This document shows positions 40,897 to 50,274 of a stretch of 64,000 bases of DNA, in pieces. Below the pieces are notes generated by a model, which was not told the origin of the DNA, made no database searches, and was given only the letters and a program-made list of their open reading frames with translations. This DNA is from Burkholderia sp. NRF60-BP8 (GTDB lineage: Bacteria; Pseudomonadota; Gammaproteobacteria; Burkholderiales; Burkholderiaceae): positions 496,001-560,000 of the forward strand of contig NZ_CP013372.1 in the NCBI RefSeq assembly GCF_001522585.2. The letters are read 5' to 3'. The position numbers were made by a program, and so were the translations under genes. How positions within the stretch are numbered: position 1 is the first letter of the stretch; every line of letters starts with the position of its first letter.

Positions 40897-43686
40897 ATGA
40901 AGCGTTATACGGTCGGCATCGACCTCGGTACGAGCAACACCGTCGTCGCATACGTCGAGGCCGGTTCCGACGCGATCCGCGTGTTCGACGTCGAGCAACT
41001 GGTCGGGCCGGGCGCGGTGGCCGCGCAGCCGCTGTTGCCGTCGGTGCGCTATCACCCGGCGGCGGGCGAGTTGCCGCCGGACGCGCTGCGCTTGCCGTGG
41101 CAGGCGGCCGGCGCGCGCGGCGCGCGCACCCATTCGAGCGGCGGCTCGGCCGGTCGTGACGGCGGTGCGGACGACGCGCCGCCGGCCGTGATCGGCCGTT
41201 ACGCGCGCACGCTCGGCGCGCAGGTGCCGGGCCGGCTCGTGTCGAGCGCGAAAAGCTGGCTGTCGCACGCGGCGGTCGACCGGCTCGCGGCGATCCTGCC
41301 GTGGGGCGCGGCCGACGGCGTCGACAAGGTGTCGCCGGTCGATGCGAGCGCGAGCTATCTCGCGCATGTGCGCGACGCGTGGGACGCGCACTTTCCCGAT
41401 GCGCCGCTCGCGAAGCAGGACGTGATCCTGACGGTGCCCGCGTCGTTCGACGACGGTGCGCGCGCGTTGACCGTCGAGGCCGCGCGACGCGCGAAGCTGC
41501 CGGCGCTGCGATTGCTGGAAGAGCCGCAGGCCGCGTTCTACGACTGGCTGTACGGCCAGCGCGACACGTTGCGCGACACCTTCGCCGCCGCGCGGCGCGT
41601 GCTGATCTGCGACGTCGGCGGCGGCACGACCGACCTCACGCTCGTCGACGTCGCGCCGGGCGACGACGGCGAGCCGACCTTCACGCGCGTCGGCGTCGGC
41701 AACCATCTGATGCTCGGCGGCGACAACATGGACCTCGCGCTCGCGCGCCTGATCGAGACGCGGCTGACCGAGCCCGGTACGCGGCTGTCGGCCGCGAGCC
41801 TGTCGCAACTCGTCGAGCGCTGCCGCGCGGCGAAGGAGCGGCTGCTCGGCGACGACGCGCCGGCGTCCGTCACCGTCACGCTGCTCGGCGCGGGCAGCAA
41901 GCTCGTCGGCGGCGCGCGCTCGGCCGAGCTGACACGGCAGGAAGTCGAGCGGATCGTCGTCGACGGGTTCTTTCCGCAGGTCGATGCCGGCGAACTGCCG
42001 CGCCGTGCGCGTGCCGCGATCGTCGAATTCGGCTTGCCGTATGCGAGCGACGCGGCCGTCACGCGCCACGTCGCCGCATTCCTGACACGTCATGCGGAAG
42101 GCCCGCTGCCGGACACGCTGCTGCTCAACGGCGGCGTGTTCCGCGCGGGCGCGCTCGCCGGCCGTCTCGCGCAGACGCTCGGCGCGTGGCGCGGCGCGCC
42201 GCTCGACGTACTGCACAACGCGCATCCCGACGTGGCCGTCGCGCGCGGCGCGGTGGCCTACGGGCTCGCGCGTGCCGGGCATGCGCCGCGCATCGGCGGC
42301 GGCTCCGCGCGCAGCTATTTCCTCGTGCTCGACGATGGCGCGGACGATGCGGCCGCACGCGGCGTCTGCCTGCTGCCGCGCGGTGCGGAAGAGGGCCGCG
42401 AGATCCGGCTCGACGATCGCACGTTCGCGCTGCAGCTCGGGCAGCCGGTGCGTTTTCACCTCGTGTCGACGGTGGCCGACACGCAATATCGACCCGGCGA
42501 TCTCGTCGATCTCGACGGCGGCGATTTCGTGCGGCTACCGCCGATCGCGACGGTCGTCGACGCGAAGGCGGGCAGCGACGCGCGCACGACGCCGGTGAAG
42601 CTCACCGCGTCGCTGACCGAGGTCGGCACGCTCGAAATGCATTGCATCGCGACCGACGACGCGACGCGCCGCTGGCGGCTCGAATTCCAGTTGCGCGGCG
42701 ATGCGCCGGTTCACGGCGACGATGCCGCGGCCACGCGGCATCCGCGTCTCGACCAGGCGATCGCGTTGATCGAGCGCTCGTTCGGCAGCAAGGCCGCGGG
42801 CGTGACGCCGAAGGACACGCGCCGGTTGCGCGCGCAACTCGAACAGGTGCTCGGCGCGCGCGAAGACTGGGACGTCGCGCTCGCACGCGAACTGTTCGAC
42901 GCCTTGCTTGCGCGGGCGCGGCGGCGGCGTCGCTCGGCCGATCACGAGCGCGCCTGGCTGAACCTTGCCGGGTATTGCCTGCGTCCGGGTTTCGGCCATC
43001 CGCTCGATGCGTGGCGCATCGAGCAGCTGTGGCCGCTGTTCGACGACGGCATTCAATACGTGACCGACGCCCAGGTGTGGTCCGAGTGGTGGACGCTGTG
43101 GCGGCGCGTGGCCGGCGGCCTCGACGACGCCGCGCAGACGCAGGTGCGCGACGCGATCGCGTTCCTCGAACCGTCCGACGACAAGCGGCGCAAGCTGCCG
43201 TTCGATCCGGCCAAGGTCGGTCCGGCCGACATGACGCGGCTGTCCGCGTCGCTCGAACGGCTGCCCGTCGAGCGCAAGGTCGAGCTCGCCGAGCGCCTGA
43301 TCGCGCAATTGCAGAAGCCGGCCGAACGTGCGTTGTGCGCATGGGCGCTCGGGCGGATCGGCGCGCGTCGGCCGTTCTACGGCAGCGCGCACGGCGTCGT
43401 GCCGCCGGAAATCGTCATCGGCTGGCTCGATGCGCTGTTCGCGCTCGACTGGAAGCAGGTCGAGCCCGCGGCGTTCGCGGTGGCACAGATCGCGCGGATG
43501 ACGGGCGACCGCTCGCGCGACCTGCCGGACGACACGCGTGAGGCCGTCGTCAAGCGCCTGGCGGCCGCGAATGCATCGGCGACGTGGATCGACATGGTTC
43601 GTGAAGCAATCGCGTTCGACGAAGCCGACACGGTGCGCGTATTCGGCGAGACGTTGCCGGCAGGGTTGAAGCTGCTGGCCGATTGA
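40897..43686 (+). CDS. Hsp70-family protein with C-terminal DUF3731 extension
   Basis: 929 residues from ATG 40897, 5 bases after the previous stop. Hsp70 ATPase motifs: VGIDLGTSNTVVAYVE, ICDVGGGTTDLTLVDV, GGDNMDLALARLIETRL, LLLNGGVFRAGALAGRL. The first 110 residues carry a low-complexity Gly/Ser/Asp insertion. From about residue 600 a long helical DUF3731 region follows (HPRLDQAIALIERSFGSKAAG, DTRRLRAQLEQVLG, AWLNLAGYCLRPGFGHPLDAWRI, WPLFDDGIQYVTDAQVWSEWWTLWRRVAGG). DUF3731 is a DnaK-related uncharacterised domain. No J-domain or nucleotide-exchange gene is nearby. Client and function unknown. Confidence 0.9.
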   Translation: MKRYTVGIDLGTSNTVVAYVEAGSDAIRVFDVEQLVGPGAVAAQPLLPSVRYHPAAGELPPDALRLPWQAAGARGARTHSSGGSAGRDGGADDAPPAVIGRYARTLGAQVPGRLVSSAKSWLSHAAVDRLAAILPWGAADGVDKVSPVDASASYLAHVRDAWDAHFPDAPLAKQDVILTVPASFDDGARALTVEAARRAKLPALRLLEEPQAAFYDWLYGQRDTLRDTFAAARRVLICDVGGGTTDLTLVDVAPGDDGEPTFTRVGVGNHLMLGGDNMDLALARLIETRLTEPGTRLSAASLSQLVERCRAAKERLLGDDAPASVTVTLLGAGSKLVGGARSAELTRQEVERIVVDGFFPQVDAGELPRRARAAIVEFGLPYASDAAVTRHVAAFLTRHAEGPLPDTLLLNGGVFRAGALAGRLAQTLGAWRGAPLDVLHNAHPDVAVARGAVAYGLARAGHAPRIGGGSARSYFLVLDDGADDAAARGVCLLPRGAEEGREIRLDDRTFALQLGQPVRFHLVSTVADTQYRPGDLVDLDGGDFVRLPPIATVVDAKAGSDARTTPVKLTASLTEVGTLEMHCIATDDATRRWRLEFQLRGDAPVHGDDAAATRHPRLDQAIALIERSFGSKAAGVTPKDTRRLRAQLEQVLGAREDWDVALARELFDALLARARRRRRSADHERAWLNLAGYCLRPGFGHPLDAWRIEQLWPLFDDGIQYVTDAQVWSEWWTLWRRVAGGLDDAAQTQVRDAIAFLEPSDDKRRKLPFDPAKVGPADMTRLSASLERLPVERKVELAERLIAQLQKPAERALCAWALGRIGARRPFYGSAHGVVPPEIVIGWLDALFALDWKQVEPAAFAVAQIARMTGDRSRDLPDDTREAVVKRLAAANASATWIDMVREAIAFDEADTVRVFGETLPAGLKLLAD

Positions 43687-43699
43687 AAGCGCGACAGGG

Positions 43700-43728
43700 T
43701 GCTTCGATCTTGTTCGGAGGCCGAAGCA
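43700..43728. terminator. possible hairpin between convergent genes
   Basis: TGCTTCG (43700-43706) and CGAAGCA (43722-43728) form a 7-bp stem just after the Hsp70-DUF3731 stop. Short and without a T run; weak evidence. Confidence 0.3.
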
Positions 43729-43781
43729 TCACGTCAACCGCCAACCGCCAACCGCGGCGCGATGCCGGAGCCTCGCTTCGT

Positions 43782-44786
43782 TCAGGCGTGCGGCACCGCA
43801 TCGTGCCGCTTTTCCGCCGGTTCGACTGCGACGCCGTCACGCGGCGCCGTCGAACGCCGCGCCAGATGAATCGCCGCGAGCATGCAGCGCACCGACCCGC
43901 CGGCCAGTTCGATCGTCGGCACGTCGAGCGGCAGCAATCGCGCGGAGCGCTCGATCGTCGCACGCTGCGCCGGCGCGAGGCAATCGTATGCGCGCCGCGA
44001 CAATGCGAGCACGCGGCCATCCTTCCCCGACAATTCCAGCGTATTGCCCGCGAAATTCGCGATCTGCGCGTGATCGAGTGCGATCACCGCGCGCCCCGTT
44101 TCGGTCAGGCGTTGCGCGATCTCGCCGCGGCGGCGGCTGTCGGCGATCAGGTCGAGGCCGACCATCGCGAACTCGGTGGCGATGCTCATCATCACGTTCG
44201 TGTGATAGATCGGCTTGCCGTTCGCATCGGCCGTGTCGAAGCAGATCGGCTCGAAGTTGAAATTCGTGCAGAAGCGTTCGAGCGCGACCGGATCGGCACG
44301 CCGCGAGCGCGCGGCGTACGCGATCCGCGCGACGTGGTCGAGCACCATCGCGCCGGTGCCTTCCAGGAACACGTCGTCGTATTCGAGGCCCGAGTAGTCG
44401 ATCACGTCCTGCACGCGATACTCGGCCTTCAGCATCTCGATCACGTCCGCGCGCCGCTCGCGGCGGCGGTTCGGGCAGTGCATCGGATACAGCGCGACAT
44501 GGCCGCCCGGGTGCGTCGAGAACCAGTTGTTCGGGAACACGGAGTCGGGCGTGTCGCGCTCGCCGTGGTCGTCGAACACGTGCACGCGCACACCCGCATC
44601 GGCGAGCGTGCGCGCGGCGGCCGTGACTTCGTCGCGCGCGGCGGCCGACACCGCCGGCGTGTCGCCCGCGCCGCCGCCGGCCGTGCGCTGGAACGCATTG
44701 TCGGCCGCGGTCTGCGGGTTCGGCAGGAAGCGGTGCGGCCGGATCATCACGACGGCGGACGGCGCCTGGATCGATACGAGATTCAT
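43782..44786 (-). CDS. ctlX: CtlX-like arginine-deiminase-superfamily hydrolase (citrulline utilisation)
   Basis: 334 residues. Guanidino-group-modifying (GME) superfamily motifs: FPNNWFSTHPGGHVALYPMHC, GTGAMVLDHVARIAYAARSRRAD, PIYHTNVMMSIATEFAMV, and the C-terminal nucleophile region ELAGGSVRCMLAAIHL (Cys301). Best match in memory is CtlX, a hydrolase for ureido-containing amino acids such as citrulline. Ornithine produced could enter the downstream ornithine cyclodeaminase and become proline. Cytoplasmic; on the same strand as the cyclodeaminase, 58 bp after it. Confidence 0.85.
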   Translation of the reverse strand: MNLVSIQAPSAVVMIRPHRFLPNPQTAADNAFQRTAGGGAGDTPAVSAAARDEVTAAARTLADAGVRVHVFDDHGERDTPDSVFPNNWFSTHPGGHVALYPMHCPNRRRERRADVIEMLKAEYRVQDVIDYSGLEYDDVFLEGTGAMVLDHVARIAYAARSRRADPVALERFCTNFNFEPICFDTADANGKPIYHTNVMMSIATEFAMVGLDLIADSRRRGEIAQRLTETGRAVIALDHAQIANFAGNTLELSGKDGRVLALSRRAYDCLAPAQRATIERSARLLPLDVPTIELAGGSVRCMLAAIHLARRSTAPRDGVAVEPAEKRHDAVPHA

Positions 44787-44844
44787 GAAGAGCGGGAGCG
44801 AAGGGCGGAAAACGGGCGGCGTACAGGCCGCCCGCGCGGCACGG

Positions 44845-45924
44845 TCAGCGCGCGAACGCGGCGACGGCTTCGGTCACGAACGCCGCGTGACCGTGCGCGA
44901 TCGCGGCCGGATCGTCAATCAGCGCGAACAGGTTCTTCGGATCGACGGCCGGCGGAATCAGCGCGATCTCGACGCCCGCGTTGTGCTGCTGCGCGAGCGC
45001 ATACAGGTAGCGCAGCGCCGAGTAATCCTCGAGCGCGAACCCGACCGAGTCGAACACCGTGACCTCGCTCGCGCGCTCGCGGCCGGCCGTCTCGCCTTGC
45101 AGCACGCGCCACAACTCGACGACGGGGAAGTCGCCCGGCATCTGCTGGATCTCGCCCTCGATGCGCGATTGCGGTTCGAATTCGACGAATACGCGGCCCG
45201 CGTTCAGCACGCCCGCCTCGAGCTCGGTCTTGCCCGGGCAATCGCCGCCGACGGCGTTCAGATGCATGCCGGGCTCGATCATGTCGGCCGTGACGATCGT
45301 CGCGTACGCCTTGTCGGCGGTGACGGTCGTCACGATGTCGGCGCCGCGCACGGCGTCGGCGGTCGATGCAGCGCGCACGACGCGCAACTTCGGATACGCG
45401 GCGAGGTTCTGCACGAGCTTGTCGGTCGCGCGCGGATCGACGTCGAACACGCGGATTTCGTCGATGCCGAGCAGCGTGTGGAACGCGATCGCCTGGAATT
45501 CGCTTTGCGCGCCGTTGCCGATCAGCGCCATCGTGCGCGAATCGGGCCGGGCGAGCGCCTGCGCGGCGAGGACCGACGTCGCGGCCGTGCGCAGCGCGGT
45601 GGTGAGCGTGAGTTCGGCGAGCAGCAGCGGGTAGCCGGTATCGACTTCGGCGAGCGCGCCGAACGCCATCACCGTGTGCATGCCGCGCGCCGCATTGACG
45701 GGGTGGCCGTTCACGTACTTGAACGCGAACAACGACGCGTTCGCGACGGGCATCAGTTCGATCACGCCGTCGCGCGAGTGGCACGCGACGCGCGGCGACT
45801 TGTCGAAATCGGCCCAGTGCAGGTAATCGGCGCGCAGCGTGTCGACGAGTTCGCGCAAGAACGTCGTGACGCCGGTTCGGGCGACCAGGCGGGCGGTGGC
45901 GGGAACGTCGAGGAAGCGAGTCAT
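44845..45924 (-). CDS. ornithine cyclodeaminase
   Basis: 359 residues. Ornithine cyclodeaminase features: VACHSRDGVIELMPVANASLFAFKYVNGHP, TALRTAATSVLAAQALARPDSRTMALIGNGAQSEFQAIAFH (Rossmann, NAD), NAVGGDCPGKTELE and the C-terminal VTVFDSVGFALEDYSALRYLY. It converts ornithine to proline and ammonia. Length and the VGGDCPGKTELE motif match the long OCD type. Upstream on the same strand of ctlX and divergent from an Lrp/AsnC regulator. Confidence 0.92.
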   Translation of the reverse strand: MTRFLDVPATARLVARTGVTTFLRELVDTLRADYLHWADFDKSPRVACHSRDGVIELMPVANASLFAFKYVNGHPVNAARGMHTVMAFGALAEVDTGYPLLLAELTLTTALRTAATSVLAAQALARPDSRTMALIGNGAQSEFQAIAFHTLLGIDEIRVFDVDPRATDKLVQNLAAYPKLRVVRAASTADAVRGADIVTTVTADKAYATIVTADMIEPGMHLNAVGGDCPGKTELEAGVLNAGRVFVEFEPQSRIEGEIQQMPGDFPVVELWRVLQGETAGRERASEVTVFDSVGFALEDYSALRYLYALAQQHNAGVEIALIPPAVDPKNLFALIDDPAAIAHGHAAFVTEAVAAFAR

Positions 45925-46219
45925 CGGTCTGTCTCCATATTCGGTGCCGGTACGGGTGTCCGGGCGTTCGGGTCGGCCGGGCAGGGCGTCGGCGCGAATC
46001 CGGGCTTGCCGAAAAAAGCGGCGGCGCGGCGCGTCGGCCGGTCGATGGAGTCATTATTTCCGCGAGTCGAGCCAACAAAAAGACGGCAAAAGTGGCAGAT
46101 TCCTCGGTAGACTTTGCACATTGCCAACCCATTCCGGCAGTTTGACCAGTTTGCGCGGGCCGCAACAGGCCGCCTTCGGCACGCTGGCGGCCGGTTCACG
46201 CTCAACAGGAAGGCCGTTC

Positions 46220-46651
46220 ATGATCACGCTCGACGACGTCGACCGTCAGCTCATCGCGCTGCTGCGCGACAACGCGCGACTGCCCGTCGTCGCGTTGGCG
46301 AAGGCATTGCGCGTGGCGCGCGCGACCGTGCAGAACCGGCTCACGCGGCTCGAGAAGAACGGCGTGATCGTCGGCTATACGGTGCGGCTCAAGCCGGCGG
46401 CCGAACGGCACCGGATCCGCGCGCTGATGTCGATCGCGGTGCAGGGCAATCGCGGCGCGGAAGTGGTGAAGGTGCTGCGCGGGCATCCGAACGTCGCGTC
46501 GATCCACAGCACGAACGGGCGCTGGGATCTCGTCGCCGAGTTGCATGCCGATTCGCTCGAGCACTTCGATCGCGTGCTCGGCGCGATCCGGTTGATCGAT
46601 GGGATCGCGAATACCGAGACGAGTATTTTGTTGTCGACGCACAAGGCGTGA
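46220..46651 (+). CDS. Lrp/AsnC-family transcriptional regulator
   Basis: 143 residues from ATG 46220 (AGGAAGG upstream). HTH: LDDVDRQLIALLRDNARLPVVALAKALRVARATVQNRLTRLEKNGVIVGYTVRL, then the RAM domain (MSIAVQGNRGAEVVKVLRGHPNVASIHSTNGRWDLVAELHADSLEHFDRVLGAIRLIDGI). These octameric regulators respond to amino acids. Divergent from the ornithine cyclodeaminase-ctlX genes across 295 bp; likely controls them in response to ornithine, arginine or citrulline. Confidence 0.93.
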   Translation: MITLDDVDRQLIALLRDNARLPVVALAKALRVARATVQNRLTRLEKNGVIVGYTVRLKPAAERHRIRALMSIAVQGNRGAEVVKVLRGHPNVASIHSTNGRWDLVAELHADSLEHFDRVLGAIRLIDGIANTETSILLSTHKA

Positions 46652-46686
46652 CGCGGCCCCGGCCCGCGCCACGTCCTTCCGTGCGC

Positions 46687-47280
46687 TCAGCCATTGGCCG
46701 CCGGTGCCGGGAACACCGGCTCGCCGAGCGTCAGCATCAACCGGTTCGCCCACGCGAAGATCGCGATGGCGTGCGACAGGTCGAGAATCTCCTCGTGCGT
46801 CAACCCTTCGGCTTCGAGTGCCGCGATGTCGTGCTCGTCGATCGCGTCGGGCCGCTCGGTCAACGCGATCGCATAGCGGACGATCGCGCGTTCGCGCGCC
46901 GTCGTGCCGGCCGTCGCCGGATCGTCGAACACCTGTTCGATCGCATCGGTGCGTTTCGCGAGCTGCGCGAAGCGCTGTGCATGCACCGACGCGCAGTACA
47001 CACAGCCGTTCACGCGCGATACGGCCGTGCTCGCCAGTTCGCGCTCCGCGCGCGACAACCCGCCGGGGCCGTACATGATCGCGTTGAACACGGCCGAGCG
47101 CTGCCGCAGGATCTCGGGAAGATGGACGAGCAGCAGGTAATAGTCGGACGTTTTCGCTTGCGGATGGCTCGCTTCGAGCACCGCGAGCTGATCGGGCGTC
47201 GCCGCGTCGAGCGACACCGTGTCGAGCCAGGCGCGCCAGCCGAGCGTATCGGACGTGAAGCCGTGGGCGGCAGTCGTCAT
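46687..47280 (-). CDS. alkylhydroperoxidase/CMD-domain protein (CxxC active site)
   Basis: 197 residues. AhpD-like carboxymuconolactone decarboxylase fold; the active motif CVYCASVH gives Cys93, Cys96 and His100, with a preceding RAERELASTAVSRVNG. Resembles the Avi_7169 peroxidase-related group. Likely thiol peroxidase activity against organic hydroperoxides. The start overlaps the stop of the upstream CMD gene by 4 bases (ATGA), so tightly coupled to the CMD/flavoprotein/LysR operon. Confidence 0.88.
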   Translation of the reverse strand: MTTAAHGFTSDTLGWRAWLDTVSLDAATPDQLAVLEASHPQAKTSDYYLLLVHLPEILRQRSAVFNAIMYGPGGLSRAERELASTAVSRVNGCVYCASVHAQRFAQLAKRTDAIEQVFDDPATAGTTARERAIVRYAIALTERPDAIDEHDIAALEAEGLTHEEILDLSHAIAIFAWANRLMLTLGEPVFPAPAANG

Positions 47281-47807
47281 GCGGCCTCCTTCGCGGCACG
47301 TGCCTGAAGCGCCCGCGCGGCAGCGGCGACGCGCAACTGATACGCGACGAACGCGACGAGCTGCGACAGCGCGACGATCGCGGGCGTCGTGAGTCCGGCC
47401 GACTTCAACGCGTCGAGGTCGGATGCGCGCGCGTCGGCCGGCGCGTGCGTCAGGCGTTTCGCGTGCAAGAGGATTGCGCCGAGGCGTCGAGGTAGCGCGT
47501 CGAACGCATCGGCATCCGCCTGTTCGATGTCGTCGAGCGTACCGCCTGCGTCGAGCAGCCGGGCGCGATAGATGTCGGCCAGCGCGTGCGCATTCGACTG
47601 CCGCGCGACATACCGCGCCGCATGCAGCCGTTCGATCGGCGAAAGATCGGGCAACGCGGGATCGAACAGCGCGGCTTCGCTCAGTTGCGTCGGCAACCGC
47701 ACCTTGTCGCGGGCGCGGCGCAGCGTGGCGACGGCGTCGCCTTCGCGCAGGCCGGCTGCCGCGTCGATCGTATCCGGCACGACGGCCGGCGTGATGGAGT
47801 CAGTCAT
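47277..47807 (-). CDS. CMD-domain protein lacking active-site cysteines (Avi_7170-like)
   Basis: 176 residues. Helical CMD-type core (DLSPIERLHAARYVARQSNAHALADIYRARLLDAGG, then SDLDALKSAGLTTPAIVALSQLVAFVAYQLRVAAAARALQA) but no cysteine anywhere, so it cannot carry out CxxC peroxidase chemistry alone. It sits directly upstream of an active-looking CMD protein and may form a heteromer with it. ATGA overlaps link it to both neighbours. Its family name is from recollection of paired CMD proteins found in Agrobacterium. Confidence 0.8.
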   Translation of the reverse strand: MTDSITPAVVPDTIDAAAGLREGDAVATLRRARDKVRLPTQLSEAALFDPALPDLSPIERLHAARYVARQSNAHALADIYRARLLDAGGTLDDIEQADADAFDALPRRLGAILLHAKRLTHAPADARASDLDALKSAGLTTPAIVALSQLVAFVAYQLRVAAAARALQARAAKEAA

Positions 47808-49264
47808 CGTTTCGGTTTTCCTTCGTCGTCAAAGTGATCGAGGGCATCGGCGTCGCGCCATTCGTCGCCCTGCAACTCCGCGTTCGCGTAGGCGACGAGT
47901 GCGTCGTAGTGGCGCTCGCGATCGGCATCGAACAACCGGCTCGCGATGCCGCGTGCCAGCCGCTGCGCGCCCGCGCTGATGGCCGGGATATCGCCCGACA
48001 GCTTGCCGTGGCTCAGGCTCGCCGCATGGTTGAAGCAATGGATTCGCGTGACGGCCGGGCAGGCGCCGCGCTCGCGCTCCTGGAACGCGAACGCGGGGCC
48101 CAGATCGGGCGACTCGGCCAGCTCGTCGAGCCACAGCGCCGGGTCCGGCCGATAGCGATCCTTCCAGCGCCGCACGTGTGCGCCGAACGACGCGAATTCC
48201 TCGCGCGTGGTCCAGTCCGAATGAAACCCCGTCGCGAAGATCAGGAAGTCGACCGTGCAGCGGCCGCGCGGTGTCGTCACTTCCAGCCCGTCCGCACGGT
48301 CGGCGAGCGTGTCGATCGGGCTGCCCGCATGGAAATGCGCATGGCCGTGGCGCGACACGCGCAGCACGCTGTCGCGCGGCGGGGGCGTTTGCGACGTCAG
48401 CGCGTAGTGCATGAAGCGCCACTTCGTCGCGTCGTCGAGATCCGCGTAGCCGTGCACGAGCCCCGGGCTGCCGATGCCCGTCAGCTTGTTGATGCGCGGA
48501 ATGTCCGCGCGGCGGAAGAACAGGTCGACGCGGGCGGCGCCGGCTTCGAGTGCGGTACCCGCGTTGTCGAACGCGGACGCGCCTGCGCCGACCACGCCGA
48601 CGCGCTTGCCCGCGAGCGCGGCGAAGTCGATCGGCTCGGACGAATGGGCCCAGCGCGTGCGCGGCGCGCGTTGCGCGACGGGCGGCACGTACGGACCGCC
48701 GAGCCCGTCGCGGCCGGTCGCGAGCACGACGTGCCGCGCGAGCAGCGTCTGTGCTTCGCCGTTGCCGCGCACGTCGAGCGCGAGCAACCCGTCGTCGCGC
48801 GGGCGCAGCGCGACGAGCGTCGTGTCGTTGCGCACCTGCAGGTCGAGCACGCGCCGATACCAGCGCAGGTAGTCCATCCATTGCGGGCGCGGGATCTTGT
48901 AGAGCACGTCCCATGCGTCGCGGCCGTATTGCGCTTCGAACCATGCGCGGAACGTCAGCGCGGGCAGGCCGAGCGCGGGGCCCGCAAGCTGCTTCGGAGA
49001 GCGAAGCGTCTCCATTCGCGCGAACGTGACCCACGGGCCTTCGTAGCCGGCCGGCGCGCGGTCGATCACGCACTGGTTGTCGATGCCGAGCAGGCGCAGC
49101 TCGGCGGAGGCCGCGAGCCCGGCCATGCCGCCGCCGACGATCGCGACGTCGAGCACGCGCGCGCCGTCCGCTTCGCGCGGCGGCACCCACGACGGCGCGG
49201 GCAGGTCGAGCCAGCGCAGGTCCTGCGCGAGCCGCGCTTCGAGTGCGTCGAGCGGGGTTGTCAT
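47804..49264 (-). CDS. FAD/NAD(P)-binding flavin oxidoreductase (FMO/BVMO-like)
   Basis: 486 residues from ATG 49264 (GGAGG upstream). Two dinucleotide folds: VAIVGGGMAGLAASAELRLLG (FAD) and VGVVGAGASAFDNAGTAL (NADPH), with FATGFHSDW near the end. The FxGxxxHxxxW-type fingerprint region of Baeyer-Villiger enzymes is replaced by variants. It is therefore an FMO-like flavin monooxygenase or reductase of unknown substrate, possibly acting on an organosulfur or hydrocarbon ligand. The start overlaps the LysR stop (ATGA at 49261-49264) and its stop overlaps the CMD start, so it is the second gene of a four-gene operon. Confidence 0.87.
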   Translation of the reverse strand: MTTPLDALEARLAQDLRWLDLPAPSWVPPREADGARVLDVAIVGGGMAGLAASAELRLLGIDNQCVIDRAPAGYEGPWVTFARMETLRSPKQLAGPALGLPALTFRAWFEAQYGRDAWDVLYKIPRPQWMDYLRWYRRVLDLQVRNDTTLVALRPRDDGLLALDVRGNGEAQTLLARHVVLATGRDGLGGPYVPPVAQRAPRTRWAHSSEPIDFAALAGKRVGVVGAGASAFDNAGTALEAGAARVDLFFRRADIPRINKLTGIGSPGLVHGYADLDDATKWRFMHYALTSQTPPPRDSVLRVSRHGHAHFHAGSPIDTLADRADGLEVTTPRGRCTVDFLIFATGFHSDWTTREEFASFGAHVRRWKDRYRPDPALWLDELAESPDLGPAFAFQERERGACPAVTRIHCFNHAASLSHGKLSGDIPAISAGAQRLARGIASRLFDADRERHYDALVAYANAELQGDEWRDADALDHFDDEGKPKR

Positions 49265-50274
49265 GCGGCCTCCGGGCGCGCGCGGCGAGTCCGTGCCGCG
49301 CGAGGCGGGCGCGTCGCGCGATCGGTGCGCAGCCGGTCGCCGCGCAGCAGCGCGTCGTGCGCGGCGGCGTCGTGAAAGATCACGTCGTCGAGCAGCGCGC
49401 GCGTCGTGCGATACAGCGCGTCGAGCAGCGCATCGACGGCCGCCGTGCGGGCCTTGCCGGCCGGTGTTGCGACGCCGAATGCGAACGGGATGTCGACGTC
49501 GAGCGGGCGCGCGACGACGCCGTCCACCGGCAGCGCGACGCCCGTGGCCGGATCGACGATGCCGATCCCGATGCCCGCGCGCGCGGCCATGACCGCATTC
49601 AGCGACGCGTTGGTTTCGATGAATACGCGCGCCTCCACGCGCGCGGCGGCGAACGCCGCGTCGATCCGCTGGCGCAACCGGTGCCGGTTCGCGACCGTCA
49701 CGATGCGGCGCCGCGCGAGGTCGCGCAGCGCGATGCGCGGCTTTGCCGCGAGCGGGTCGCCGGCGGGCAGCACGGCGACGCACGGGGTCTGCGCGATCCA
49801 CTGCACGTCGAGCCCGGCATGCGCCATCGGCAGCGTGAGCACGCCGACATCGGCCGTGCCGGCCAGCACCTCGTGCACGACATGCTCGGCCGATTCGCTG
49901 CGCAATTGATAGTGCGGCGCATGCGCACCGTCGGGCAGCGCGGCGAGCGCGGCCGGTACGAGCGTGGCCGCGAGCGACGGCGTGGCCGCGATGCGCACGG
50001 GTTCGGCGCTTTCGTCGCCGAGCGCGCGCGCCCGCGCCTCGATCGCGCGCAGGCCGACCAGCGAGCGTTCGACTTCCTCGTACAGCAGGAACGCGCGTCG
50101 CGTCGGCGTGACGCGCGGGCCATGCCGGTCGAACAGCGCGTAGCCGAGATCGGCTTCGAGTTCCTGGATCTGCCGCGTGACGGCCGGTTGCGAGCGGCCG
50201 AGCAGTTCGCCCGCGCCGGTCACGCTGCCGGCCGACATGACCGCGGAAAAGGCTTCGAGTTGATGCAGCTCCAT
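49261..50274 (-). CDS. LysR-family regulator heading the flavoprotein/CMD operon
   Basis: 337 residues from ATG 50274. HTH: MELHQLEAFSAVMSAGSVTGAGELLGRSQPAVTRQIQELEADLGYALFDRHGPRVTPT, then the effector domain VRIAATPSLAATLVPAALAAL...HEVLAGTADVGVLTLPM. Unusually it is the first gene of the operon it presumably regulates, and it is divergent from the branched-chain-type ABC transporter genes across 355 bp. The C-terminal 45 residues are Arg-rich. The longer open frame upstream of 50274 has no HTH context. Confidence 0.9.
   Translation of the reverse strand: MELHQLEAFSAVMSAGSVTGAGELLGRSQPAVTRQIQELEADLGYALFDRHGPRVTPTRRAFLLYEEVERSLVGLRAIEARARALGDESAEPVRIAATPSLAATLVPAALAALPDGAHAPHYQLRSESAEHVVHEVLAGTADVGVLTLPMAHAGLDVQWIAQTPCVAVLPAGDPLAAKPRIALRDLARRRIVTVANRHRLRQRIDAAFAAARVEARVFIETNASLNAVMAARAGIGIGIVDPATGVALPVDGVVARPLDVDIPFAFGVATPAGKARTAAVDALLDALYRTTRALLDDVIFHDAAAHDALLRGDRLRTDRATRPPRAARTRRARPEAA

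Noticed and set aside
43731..43760. Short CCAACCG repeats near 43736-43755
   Set aside because: Only two or three short copies in GC-rich sequence; not distinguishable from chance.
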